From NCBI GenBank assembly GCA_000469685.2, contig LS997563.1:45000651-45064650 (forward strand): a stretch of DNA of 64,000 nucleotides, in the 5' to 3' direction. A model generated the notes under the pieces. The model did not search any database, was not told where the DNA came from, and worked only from the letters and a program-made list of their open reading frames with translations. This document shows positions 47,266-57,579 of the stretch, one piece after another; the first letter of the stretch is position 1; every line of letters starts with the position of its first letter. Source of the stretch: Haemonchus contortus (lineage: Eukaryota; Nematoda; Chromadorea; Rhabditida; Trichostrongylidae). Made by a program: the position numbers and the translations under genes.

Positions 47266-49947
47266 ATATAAGGCCGTAGCTCCCGCGTGATTGCGAGGCA
47301 TTCTTCCCTACGATTCATTTTGGGATCGGTGACCTGTATCCAAAATGCCTCGAGGGTCTTACGCGCGCACACTTGCGACTCCTGTGCTACGACCTCCACG
47401 GTGACCTCAAATACGTCTCCGTTATGCTTGTTTATCCGATGGCTCCCTAAGGCAGTAGACTTTTTTAATCGTCTCATTCCATCTATGTGCTCCTTGACCC
47501 TCACGTGAAGTGGTCTTGCCGTTTCTCCTATATACTCATCACCACAAACCCGGCAAGTAATTCTGTACACCACTCCAGACATGTTACAATCACCTTCCCT
47601 TCCAGCTGGACAAACCACACAGTTTGAGGTCGTACATAGGCGATCGTATATCCTGTTACGAATCAAGCGCTTCTTCAGATTGAAGGGTGGTACATTTACA
47701 ATAGCTACTAAATTTTCCAAACCCGATCTCTTCAAGCACTTTCTAATGGAGGCGCTGACCTCATCAGAAATAAATGGTAGTAGAAAAGGAGTCTTGCCTT
47801 CAATCGAGGTACTACCATGTCTGAGGATCACACCACCAGAAGAAGCTCTACGTGAAGTTGGAAAGTTGTAGTAGCCATTGGACCAAGCTATATCGCGTGC
47901 CATTTCAAGCGACTCTTTTCGCTCTTCCTCCCCAGTGCAGACCTTCCTAGCGGTGCGAAACATATTTCTAACGACCGCTCGTTTCACGTAGAAAGGATGA
48001 GCTGAGTGATAATGGACAATGATGTTCTTATTGCTAGGCTTTCTGTACCACTTCGTAACAATCATATCACCCTGTAGCCTCACTTGAACGTTTAAGAAAG
48101 GAAGCCAATTTCCGGTCGGTTTCTCCCGTGTTAACTTAATGTGCTCTGATTGTGAATTAAGTAGGCCGAAACACACATCTACTTCTTCCTGTGACGCACA
48201 GACTATGAAGCAATCATCGATATATCTGCAGTAAAGTAAGGGCAGATATTCCAGTACAGGCGCTTCAATCTTGGCCATAAAGGATATGGCCAACACAGGC
48301 GCCAATCGCTGCCCCATAGCCAAGCCTCTAGTCTGTGCGAAATACCTTCCCGACCACTTGAAAATGTTACAACTGAGGCACTCCTTCACAAGTGTCATCA
48401 GTTGCGATATAGACAGCCCTCGCATACTAATTTCGTTCTGGTGCTGACTAAGAAGCTCGAATACGGCTTCCATAGCAGACCCATTGCTGACATTTGTATA
48501 GAGAGCTTCTACGTCGAAGGATTCCATAACGCACGAACCACTGGGGTGCAGTGCGAAAAGGCGATCCAAAAACATTTGGGTGTTAGTGAGATGGGAAGGA
48601 ATGAAGTTAAGGAGCTGCACTAGAATGGTATTAAGAAACCATGCGATTCGGTCAGTAGGACCACCCACGCAGCTTATTATAGGACGGACTTTTACGGAAG
48701 TGGGATTGATTGAAGCCAGGTCGTCTGCATCTAAAAACTTGTGCGTCTTTATGAGCAGATACAGGACTGGACAACAAGGCGACTCAAGTTTGAGCCGTGT
48801 TGTTAAAGTTGAACTCAGACCTGCAGACCGTGCTACTGAAACCCACATCCGATTTAGTCCACGGAGCTGCGTTTTGAACTCCTCATGAGAAGCTGGGCGA
48901 TAGAGAGATGTGTCTCCCAGATGGTGTTCTGTTATTTCACAGTCGAGTTGTCTGGGAATTACTACAAACTCTCCCCCTTTATCACTGACGGACAACCTTA
49001 TAGTTCGAGACTTTATCAGGTCTCGAATTTCCTTAATACCACGTGCTTGCTCCCTTGAAATATTAGATGTGATGTTTCGCTTTCGGAACCTACTCAGCAC
49101 CTTAAAAACGTCGTCGGCAAAAAACCCGGAAATTGGCATCGGAGTCAATGTGTGGTTCCTGTTGTTTGAAAAACGTAGCTGGGAAGGGAATGTTGAGCAC
49201 ATTTCTTACCTGCTCTGCCATTAAGGAGCCGTTATCACACCTAGCCCTATAACGGAGCCGATCTTGAAGTTCGTGTAGACTGCACATGATTTTTCGCATG
49301 ACAGCTGTGGAAATGGGCTGCGAAGGTGAAAAACTTGGGCCCATTTCCAAGATCGAACGAGCGCAGTCAGATAGAGGGAAGCCTCCCAACACAGTGACTC
49401 GAGACTTAGACGAACTCCGCTGGCTAGTCACGTCGGCTTTATGATTTCCCGAAACCGGTTCAGCCACGATGCGCGATGATCCCCCTTTAAAACCACATGT
49501 TGAACTGCAAAGGTCATCGAACTTTCTCTGTAAGGTGGCTTTAACCTTAGATCGGATAGAATCACAAATTGATATAGATCCACTCACTATCCTCCTCCAA
49601 AGGTGCTCCTCCAAGAACTGTGCACAACAATGTTCCTTTGAAACACATTTGTTTAACAAAGTAAACATGTTATCACGCTTTGCTCGAATTGCCATTCGAA
49701 GCAGTTTCATTTCGATGTCCAGCACTCTTGAGTCGCACCGTGAGCCGCTGAATAGATCGCCCAACTTCTTCTTCGAAATGAATTTCGGAACCACGCGGTG
49801 ATCCAAACAGCGACGGAGAAAAGTGATCCCTTGACGAGCTAAGACAATTTTCTGTCTTAGCGATAAGACTTCTTTTACGAGCCGTTCGTATCGAGCTGGC
49901 ACATCGCGAAGTAAGTTCCATGTACGGCTTTCTATGAACCTCGGCAT
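47238..49947 (-). pseudogene. Penelope-like RT/GIY-YIG ORF, frameshifted copy
   Basis: Same protein as the intact copy at 50227-52935, except for an extra A in an A-run at 49119-49124 (six A here, five in the other unit). This shifts frame at about residue 276, ahead of the reverse transcriptase palm. Both halves remain open on either side of the shift, so a single-base loss would restore it. The only amino-acid difference I found elsewhere is Cys for Ser at about residue 147. The inactivation must be very recent, or could be an assembly or homopolymer error. Confidence 0.9.
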
Positions 49948-50254
49948 GATTATATTATGAGTTTGTTGTTGTCTTGAACTCTTCACGAGGTTTTTAAATA
50001 ACCTTTATTAGGCTGACGTTTCGGCGGAATCGCCTTCTTCAGAGCCTGAAAGGATCATATCAATCTGTGATTATCCGACCAAACGTCTCCACCAACCCAC
50101 TAAGTTCGAAACCCCCAGGGCACGCAGGTGGTCGAAAGGAGAACCACTCACCGTAACTTCGTGGATTCTTCGAAACCACCCAACTAGTGGCACCAACCGA
50201 CCAGTGTCAGCGGGGGTACGTCTTCATCAAAGTCTGTCAGGGAAGGCCAATCTT
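49918..50254 (-). repeat. Pseudo-LTR, middle copy
   Basis: 337 bp, identical by eye to the outer two. It separates the two element bodies. Confidence 0.92.
50010..50047 (-). ncRNA. Hammerhead-ribozyme-like motif, copy 2
   Basis: Identical to the motif at 47021-47058. Here it lies between the stop codon of the intact unit and the start codon of the frameshifted unit. Self-cleavage at this site would therefore release unit-length RNA from a tandem transcript. Confidence 0.65.
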
Positions 50255-52935
50255 ATATAAGGCCGTAGCTCCCGCGTGATTGCGAGGCATTCTTCCCTAC
50301 GATTCATTTTGGGATCGGTGACCTGTATCCAAAATGCCTCGAGGGTCTTACGCGCGCACACTTGCGACTCCTGTGCTACGACCTCCACGGTGACCTCAAA
50401 TACGTCTCCGTTATGCTTGTTTATCCGATGGCTCCCTAAGGCAGTAGACTTTTTTAATCGTCTCATTCCATCTATGTGCTCCTTGACCCTCACGTGAAGT
50501 GGTCTTGCCGTTTCTCCTATATACTCATCACCACAAACCCGGCAAGTAATTCTGTACACCACTCCAGACATGTTACAATCACCTTCCCTTCCAGCTGGAC
50601 AAACCACACAGTTTGAGGTCGTACATAGGCGATCGTATATCCTGTTACGAATCAAGCGCTTCTTCAGATTGAAGGGTGGTACATTTACAATAGCTACTAA
50701 ATTTTCCAAACCCGATCTCTTCAAGCACTTTCTAATGGAGGCGCTGACCTCATCAGAAATAAATGGTAGTAGAAAAGGAGTCTTGCCTTCAATCGAGGTA
50801 CTACCATGTCTGAGGATCACACCACCAGAAGAAGCTCTACGTGAAGTTGGAAAGTTGTAGTAGCCATTGGACCAAGCTATATCGCGTGCCATTTCAAGCG
50901 ACTCTTTTCGCTCTTCCTCCCCAGTGCAGACCTTCCTAGCGGTGCGAAACATATTTCTAACGACCGCTCGTTTCACGTAGAAAGGATGAGCTGAGTGATA
51001 ATGGACAATGATGTTCTTATTGCTAGGCTTTCTGTACCACTTCGTAACAATCATATCACCCTGTAGCCTCACTTGAACGTTTAAGAAAGGAAGCCAATTT
51101 CCGGTCGGTTTCTCCCGTGTTAACTTAATGTGCTCTGATTGTGAATTAAGTAGGCCGAAACACACATCTACTTCTTCCTGTGACGCACAGACTATGAAGC
51201 AATCATCGATATATCTGCAGTAAAGTAAGGGCAGATATTCCAGTACAGGCGCTTCAATCTTGGCCATAAAGGATATGGCCAACACAGGCGCCAATCGCTG
51301 CCCCATAGCCAAGCCTCTAGTCTGTGCGAAATACCTTCCCGACCACTTGAAAATGTTACAACTGAGGCACTCCTTCACAAGTGTCATCAGTTGCGATATA
51401 GACAGCCCTCGCATACTAATTTCGTTCTGGTGCTGACTAAGAAGCTCGAATACGGCTTCCATAGCAGACCCATTGCTGACATTTGTATAGAGAGCTTCTA
51501 CGTCGAAGGATTCCATAACGCACGAACCACTGGGGTGCAGTGCGAAAAGGCGATCCAAAAACATTTGGGTGTTAGTGAGATGGGAAGGAATGAAGTTAAG
51601 GAGCTGCACTAGAATGGTATTAAGAAACCATGCGATTCGGTCAGTAGGACCACCCACGCAGCTTATTATAGGACGGACTTTTACGGAAGTGGGATTGATT
51701 GAAGCCAGGTCGTCTGCATCTAAAAACTTGTGCGTCTTTATGAGCAGATACAGGACTGGACAACAAGGCGACTCAAGTTTGAGCCGTGTTGTTAAAGTTG
51801 AACTCAGCCCTGCAGACCGTGCTACTGAAACCCACATCCGATTTAGTCCACGGAGCTGCGTTTTGAACTCCTCATGAGAAGCTGGGCGATAGAGAGATGT
51901 GTCTCCCAGATGGTGTTCTGTTATTTCACAGTCGAGTTGTCTGGGAATTACTACAAACTCTCCCCCTTTATCACTGACGGACAACCTTATAGTTCGAGAC
52001 TTTATCAGGTCTCGAATTTCCTTAATACCACGTGCTTGCTCCCTTGAAATATTAGATGTGATGTTTCGCTTTCGGAACCTACTCAGCACCTTAAAAACGT
52101 CGTCGGCAAAAACCCGGAAATTGGCATCGGAGTCAATGTGTGGTTCCTGTTGTTTGAAAAACGTAGCTGGGAAGGGAATGTTGAGCACATTTCTTACCTG
52201 CTCTGCCATTAAGGAGCCGTTATCACACCTAGCCCTATAACGGAGCCGATCTTGAAGTTCGTGTAGACTGCACATGATTTTTCGCATGACAGCTGTGGAA
52301 ATGGGCTGCGAAGGTGAAAAACTTGGGCCCATTTCCAAGATCGAACGAGCGCAGTCAGATAGAGGGAAGCCTCCCAACACAGTGACTCGAGACTTAGACG
52401 AACTCCGCTGGCTAGTCACGTCGGCTTTATGATTTCCCGAAACCGGTTCAGCCACGATGCGCGATGATCCCCCTTTAAAACCACATGTTGAACTGCTAAG
52501 GTCATCGAACTTTCTCTGTAAGGTGGCTTTAACCTTAGATCGGATAGAATCACAAATTGATATAGATCCACTCACTATCCTCCTCCAAAGGTGCTCCTCC
52601 AAGAACTGTGCACAACAATGTTCCTTTGAAACACATTTGTTTAACAAAGTAAACATGTTATCACGCTTTGCTCGAATTGCCATTCGAAGCAGTTTCATTT
52701 CGATGTCCAGCACTCTTGAGTCGCACCGTGAGCCGCTGAATAGATCGCCCAACTTCTTCTTCGAAATGAATTTCGGAACCACGCGGTGATCCAAACAGCG
52801 ACGGAGAAAAGTGATCCCTTGACGAGCTAAGACAATTTTCTGTCTTAGCGATAAGACTTCTTTTACGAGCCGTTCGTATCGAGCTGGCACATCGCGAAGT
52901 AAGTTCCATGTACGGCTTTCTATGAACCTCGGCAT
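50227..52935 (-). CDS. Penelope-like reverse transcriptase / GIY-YIG endonuclease, intact
   Basis: The first in-frame ATG is at 52935 (the frame is open further up from a GTG at 52974), giving about 902 aa. Residues counted from that ATG: a basic N-terminal region (1-270) rich in Arg/Lys and Cys. The RT domain has motif A FDVEALYTNV (~477-486), motif B TRGLAMGQRLAP (~539-550) and the YIDD box (~575-578). A Cys cluster (CTTSNCVVCP...C, ~771-787) precedes the nuclease. The GIY-YIG domain has GVVY (~791) and EYIGETARPLHVRVKEH (~804-820), with the conserved Glu in KTLEAFW (~866). All catalytic residues expected for both domains are present. The enzyme would nick target DNA and prime reverse transcription of its own RNA. 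The start is placed at ATG because eukaryotic initiation is expected. No breaks were found. Confidence 0.93.
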   Translation of the reverse strand: MPRFIESRTWNLLRDVPARYERLVKEVLSLRQKIVLARQGITFLRRCLDHRVVPKFISKKKLGDLFSGSRCDSRVLDIEMKLLRMAIRAKRDNMFTLLNKCVSKEHCCAQFLEEHLWRRIVSGSISICDSIRSKVKATLQRKFDDLSSSTCGFKGGSSRIVAEPVSGNHKADVTSQRSSSKSRVTVLGGFPLSDCARSILEMGPSFSPSQPISTAVMRKIMCSLHELQDRLRYRARCDNGSLMAEQVRNVLNIPFPATFFKQQEPHIDSDANFRVFADDVFKVLSRFRKRNITSNISREQARGIKEIRDLIKSRTIRLSVSDKGGEFVVIPRQLDCEITEHHLGDTSLYRPASHEEFKTQLRGLNRMWVSVARSAGLSSTLTTRLKLESPCCPVLYLLIKTHKFLDADDLASINPTSVKVRPIISCVGGPTDRIAWFLNTILVQLLNFIPSHLTNTQMFLDRLFALHPSGSCVMESFDVEALYTNVSNGSAMEAVFELLSQHQNEISMRGLSISQLMTLVKECLSCNIFKWSGRYFAQTRGLAMGQRLAPVLAISFMAKIEAPVLEYLPLLYCRYIDDCFIVCASQEEVDVCFGLLNSQSEHIKLTREKPTGNWLPFLNVQVRLQGDMIVTKWYRKPSNKNIIVHYHSAHPFYVKRAVVRNMFRTARKVCTGEEERKESLEMARDIAWSNGYYNFPTSRRASSGGVILRHGSTSIEGKTPFLLPFISDEVSASIRKCLKRSGLENLVAIVNVPPFNLKKRLIRNRIYDRLCTTSNCVVCPAGREGDCNMSGVVYRITCRVCGDEYIGETARPLHVRVKEHIDGMRRLKKSTALGSHRINKHNGDVFEVTVEVVAQESQVCARKTLEAFWIQVTDPKMNRREECLAITRELRPYIRLAFPDRL

Positions 52936-53242
52936 GATTATATTATGAGTTTGTTGTTGTCTTGAACTCTTCACGAGGTTTTTAAATAACCTTTATTAGG
53001 CTGACGTTTCGGCGGAATCGCCTTCTTCAGAGCCTGAAAGGATCATATCAATCTGTGATTATCCGACCAAACGTCTCCACCAACCCACTAAGTTCGAAAC
53101 CCCCAGGGCACGCAGGTGGTCGAAAGGAGAACCACTCACCGTAACTTCGTGGATTCTTCGAAACCACCCAACTAGTGGCACCAACCGACCAGTGTCAGCG
53201 GGGGTACGTCTTCATCAAAGTCTGTCAGGGAAGGCCAATCTT
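52906..53242 (-). repeat. Pseudo-LTR, right (5' terminal) copy
   Basis: 337 bp. In sense direction it begins inside the ORF 3' end (AAGATTGGCC..., coding RLAFPDRL), so the array starts mid-unit, as expected if an RNA end defined by internal processing or truncation was copied. Confidence 0.9.
52998..53035 (-). ncRNA. Hammerhead-ribozyme-like motif, copy 3
   Basis: Third identical copy, about 60 nt upstream of the ATG of the intact ORF in sense direction. Confidence 0.65.
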
Positions 53243-53254
53243 CATTCCATTGTC
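53243..53254. repeat. Right 12-bp target-site duplication of the Penelope array
   Basis: CATTCCATTGTC, a perfect match to 46917-46928. Confidence 0.88.
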
Positions 53255-53299
53255 GTTTTTTGGATATTTTTCGAGGTCGTTTTTGATGTCATCGGCTCT

Positions 53300-55271
53300 G
53301 GAATTAGACTAGGCTCTAATGGTATCGCTTTCTGGTGTCGCTTTATATGTCTCAATAAAAAATAAATGGAAGAACTAGGGCGGTGAATACCCTAGCGCTT
53401 TTCATTCATAGCTATGATGGACCGAAATTTTTCCATTTTGCAACAGCTTCGAGATTCATACGCTCTGGAAAGGCAGTGGTTTTCTTATTATGCCCCTTTC
53501 GTCTTTTTTTCTGGCTCTTGATAATGACTTGAAGCTTTTTGACTGACAAGCGGCCTCACCACTGAAGAGTTTTCCCGGAAAGTTCTCAGCTTAGGATTGG
53601 AAATGCTGGAGGGGAAGAGTCGTTCAATCGGATAATTTGCATATCAAATGCCTCTGAGTCTCCTCAGAGCTTTAAAAGCATCGAGAAGGTCGGAAAACAA
53701 GAAAGCCATGCATGTTGTAATTAGCCACAAGCGTTTTTCGCATTTCAAAAAGTTTTCGAGTGAACAGTGGCAAACTGGCTCGTGGGCAACTAACTCCCCC
53801 TCCCTCGAGGTTTTTTTTTAAAGGAGAGATTCTGCTGGAGTTTTTTTCTCGGCATTCTAGAAACGATTGGGACTTTTACTCTGCTGTTTGATATATGGGG
53901 AAATTTGATGACCTTTAAGGACAAAAGTCTTATGGTTCTTCAGTTCCCCATAGGAATAGCAAAGTCCATTCCTGAATAGTTTGAGCTATCTGTTCGCAGC
54001 TTGCACAGGAACTTGAGATCAGTATTTCCAAAATCAAGTGAAGCTGCTCATACAATCTCAGTTTACCTTCACAGATTAATAGAAGGGTATACGTCTGTGC
54101 TACGGACCTTTTTTCATTTATCAAGCATATGAGCTTAAGTCAGAGCTTCTGTGCTTTCCGCTTGGCTAAACCGCCTTCGGTTACCTCCAATCTGAAGGTT
54201 TCGTAGGTTAGATGTGAACCCAATTTCCATCTCATGCATTATCTTCTACACATTCTCTACCCGTCACCCGCCACCACGTGAGTTGCCTATTCAGTGAGAG
54301 GCCACTCGCGCTTGACGAATCTTCCCCTCTATTCGAGGTGAACTGGTTAGTCTGGATTGTAGATAGAATTGGGAAAGCCACGCAAGCGTAACGCTCCAGA
54401 GGCAGAGGAAGGACATATGGTCGAAGGGAAGCTTTCTCCCGTTAGACTCTTTCTAATAACACCGCCTCGGTTAAGGCATCGTTGAATTTTTTTTCGTTTC
54501 TTTCTTCTTTTCAAACTCTCTTCTTGTCTTCTCTCCAATTTCTTGCCTTTTCTACAATGTTGTCATTGCAATGGGTTCTTCCAATATATAGCTCCATATT
54601 TTTCTCCGAAACTCGGTTCAGCTGGGTAACAAGCTAAGCCGTACATTCGTAGTAATAAGTCATGCCTACGCGGACATAAAAGATGCGTACTGACGCTTAC
54701 CCTTGTATAGCTCCGTCACTGCTGAAATTGCTATGTCTTGTGACAGAAATATGTCTAATCTGATCCCGTCCCTAGGCTGTTTTCTCAGTTCTAGAGAAGA
54801 AAATGAATGAAAGAAGTTCCCCCTTTCGTGACCGGTTTTGGAGGTTCATGGTTCACAGCTCCCAAAACTAGCTCGATCTTATTGATTCTCGCTTTCTTCT
54901 TCGACATACAGGGTCAGATATTTCTCCTTATTGGTTTGTTTACCACACATCTCATTTATCTATTTGTTTTTGCGTTTTTGAATTTTGTTTGAACAACGTC
55001 GTCGCATGCCATACTGTGACCTTTTCTAGTGAAAACATCTCTGTGCACCGTTCTCTTTTTCCGATAGGCATTCCCTACGCAATCATCTCTTCTATGTCTT
55101 TTCTCCGTCTAGCATTCGATCGTGATTAGAGAAACTTGATTTCTATTAGTTTCGTGATTCGTGACTTGTGATTGAACACCTTTGTTAATGGAGGCTTATT
55201 TATACGTATCAGAAAATTATTTTGTAAAATAGGCTTCTAGCTGAGCTTATGCGTGGGGTCAATTGTGATTT
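53300..55271. other. Intergenic, no supported gene
   Basis: Short unrecognised frames only. A Lys/Arg-rich 63-codon minus frame near 54347-54538 has low-complexity character and is not convincing. Confidence 0.4.
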
Positions 55272-55275
55272 TTGA

Positions 55276-55745
55276 AGGCACACTTCACGATAAAATTGGC
55301 TTTTGAAAGATCACCCTCATATAAATCTGCTGCCCCTTGTGTACCATATTTGGCGCTGTCAGGTCAGGAAACGGCTTAGATGGGGCGTATAGGCTGATTG
55401 CCACTTCCAGAGTACGAGTTTCAGAGACTTTGTGAAGGGTGTACCATTCACATTCATTGTAATTCACTTCACTGCACTTCACTTTTCACCTTCATTCACT
55501 GTCATGACCCATGGCTACAGTGGAAGGCAGGTGGACGGTTTAAGACAATTTCGGACCTGATATTTCCAGCTCTGTGTGATTGCAACAAGTGCAATCTCGT
55601 CCGAATACCTCTTTCATGCCATTGTGGTCATGGCAATCTCGTACTACCATCATCTTCGCTACTTTTGGAGAACCTTTTTTTTCGTAAAATCGGCGAATTT
55701 TATTCGCCTCCTTAGATTTCGATGCACTGCCCTCAACCGACACTT
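55276..55745. mobile_element. TTRA-flanked MITE family, copy 9
   Basis: Left end TTGA followed by AGGCACACTTCACGATAAA. The interior ('ggtgtaccattcac', 'ggtcatggcaatctcgtac', 'aaaatcggcgaattttattcgcc') matches copies 3 and 5. The right terminus is degraded (GATGCACTGCC near 55720). Confidence 0.6.
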
Positions 55746-56397
55746 TCGCTTTTCGACTTGAAAATACCTCAAACTTATCCTGAACTGAAAATTATCATGA
55801 CTCAAGACTTTTCTATGTTTTTTCTCAATACGCAATTAAACTCATGGATCAGGCCTTTGGAACGTATTGAAATTAAATTTACCTCAGATTTATTATGCGT
55901 TTCGTTGCCAGTAACGTAAGACATCAAGACATCAGTTTAGCATAAACCAGTGAGTGTGTCAATTAGGTAGATCTGACTTTACGTACCCTAAGGTGTCATG
56001 GCCATGAATCGGGAGATTCCGAAAATAACTCAGCAACAATCCTTTTATCGTATTTGCATCGGATTGTTTGTTTGTTCTTCATTGTTGTGAATGGTGAACG
56101 CTATGCTCCCTACGGGGAGTTTTCTGACGGCGTGGAAGTGCTGAGTAGCTGAAAAATGGACGTAGCGTCGACGCCATTGAACGGATGCCGTAAAAGTTCC
56201 CACGGGGATTATGACCGGACTTTCGACGGATTTCTTTTACGTTTCTAGCTGCTGAGGAATAGTTCATAGTAGTATAATCGATTTTTCAGTAGGCTATGAC
56301 GTAATGTTGTGTAGGGGTGGGTTTATGGCATTTCGTGAATATCTGATGAGAGCAACACGGTTTTCTGCGGTGGCATGGGGCTGGGGCCAAGTAATTG

Positions 56398-56492
56398 CAT
56401 CGGCAAATTACGAATTCAATACGCCCCTACAATTATAGATGAAGGTCGAATGAGTGGGCGCATCCCCAAACGGGATAGATTAATGCCAAAAG
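56398..56492 (+). mobile_element. tRNA-derived SINE (copy 7), 3' fragment
   Basis: Only the last ~95 bp of the SINE body: 'attcaatacgcccctacaatt', 'gaaggtcgaatgagtgggcg', 'catccccaaacgggatagat'. The tRNA-like head is absent. Confidence 0.65.
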
Positions 56493-57345
56493 AATTTATC
56501 CTAATTGATCAGTATTGCCAATTACCTCGAGTATTCAAGACTCGCCGATTGGTACCATACTAATAATTGAGAATTGCTGTTATTAGAAACGAAAAATAAT
56601 TTCAGTCCAATTTGTAAATGCCTTGATGGGAATCCTGCTGCCGTTATCCAAGCGCTACCGAACACGTTTCTGTGATAGAGCGTAGGGCAGCGAGAAAGGA
56701 ACGCAGTTGCAGAGGTGCACCCCATCTCCCATACAGGGTGCTGAAGGTGGTGAATGTTCAGTTCTGGTTGATCCTTGATAATTTTGAGCAGCTCATGGCA
56801 AAGTTCATACTAAAGGAAGGGTTGTGATTGAAATTGGTGCGATAGAACTCATGTTGTTGGATCTAGAACGTTTCTACTGTTCTCACAAGGGTGATAAGCC
56901 GTGGACGAAATAATGGTCAAATCTTCATCCATAAGTTCTGGCCACTGTGCTTGGCCCCTGACCCTCTTACTGCCTTCTTTTGTCCTTCCTCAGCTTACCT
57001 CACATTCGCTCTACTATGTCATACACTGAAGTTTCTCTTGGGTGGGTATCCTCTAGATGGAGCCATAGCGAGATCATTGGAGTTTGTGAGCTTTTAACCT
57101 TAACTCCTTACGATTAGGTGAACCTACATTAACGATTGCAAATATTCGCCAATGTAGCTTCAGTAAAACGAGAAGAAAGTCAATCTTCCAACAAGTGCTG
57201 GAGTTTAGACTTCGATTTATTTGTTGGATTGTTGATTTACGATAATTCATCGCTCTTTAGTTTGGCAGTTTTGGTCTAACTAGTTTGAAATTCCTCATTC
57301 TGGATCGTAACAGCATTTCCCTTATTTTTTCTTTTCATTCTGCAG

Positions 57346-57485
57346 TTGATAAATATAATTGGGAACCTAAGGCGCAAGTGTATGTATGTATGATGCAGTT
57401 GAATCGGAATGGTCGCTTCGCGGCGATAGCGACGTCGCGCACGAAGAAGCATAGCAAAATGATGAAGAAGCAGCGCAGCGAGTAA
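57346..57485 (+). CDS. Probable last exon of an unknown gene
   Basis: After a good acceptor (TTTTCATTCTGCAG, ending 57345), an open stretch encodes about 45 residues (DKYNWEPKAQVYVCMMQL..., ending KKHSKMMKKQRSE) and stops at TAA 57483-57485. GC-rich wobble bases (CGC TTC GCG GCG) contrast with the AT-rich flanks and suggest real coding sequence. An AATAAA follows 85 bp later. The basic tail would suit a nuclear or RNA-binding protein, but no family was recognised. Upstream exons could not be located with confidence. Confidence 0.45.
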
Positions 57486-57569
57486 GGAATGCAGGTAAAA
57501 GAAGTAACGGTAGGATCATGCCAAAAAAATCGCATATCGATCGAGCTGTATGAACAATGCTAGAACTTC

Positions 57570-57575
57570 AATAAA
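57570..57575 (+). terminator. Poly(A) signal of the 57.3-kb exon
   Basis: AATAAA at a suitable distance behind the stop codon at 57485. Confidence 0.5.
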
Positions 57576-57579
57576 GGTG

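Larger units (their letters stand above)
46929..53242 (-). mobile_element. Penelope-like retroelement, tandem two-unit array
   Basis: Order on the minus strand: pseudo-LTR (53242-52906), body 1 with intact ORF, pseudo-LTR (50254-49918), body 2 with a frameshifted ORF, pseudo-LTR (47265-46929). Unit period is 2988-2989 bp. The two units differ at only three positions that I found: one inserted A and two substitutions. Tandem pseudo-LTR organisation and a C-terminal GIY-YIG endonuclease are the defining features of this retroelement class. Confidence 0.93.
46740..53297 (-). pseudogene. Open frame interrupted by the Penelope-like array
   Basis: On the minus strand a CTAATTCCAG acceptor at 53298 is followed by 18 codons (ADDIKNDLEKYPKNDNGM) that reach the insertion at 53243. 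Removing the insert and one 12-bp duplication joins this in phase to CFRLECN in the left flank, then either a GTAAGC donor or an open frame of some 60 residues to TGA at 46740. The join keeps frame exactly. I do not recognise the protein, and the disrupted sequence could itself be repeat-derived, so the host-gene interpretation is inference. Confidence 0.35.

Noticed and set aside
47287..49801. Plus-strand frames of 73-113 codons antisense to the Penelope-like ORFs (also 50276-52789)
   Set aside because: They duplicate in both units only because the units are copies; the minus strand carries clear RT and endonuclease motifs.
50227..52974. Start of the Penelope-like protein at GTG 52974
   Set aside because: An ATG occurs 13 codons later, and eukaryotic initiation at GTG would be unusual, so the ATG at 52935 was used.
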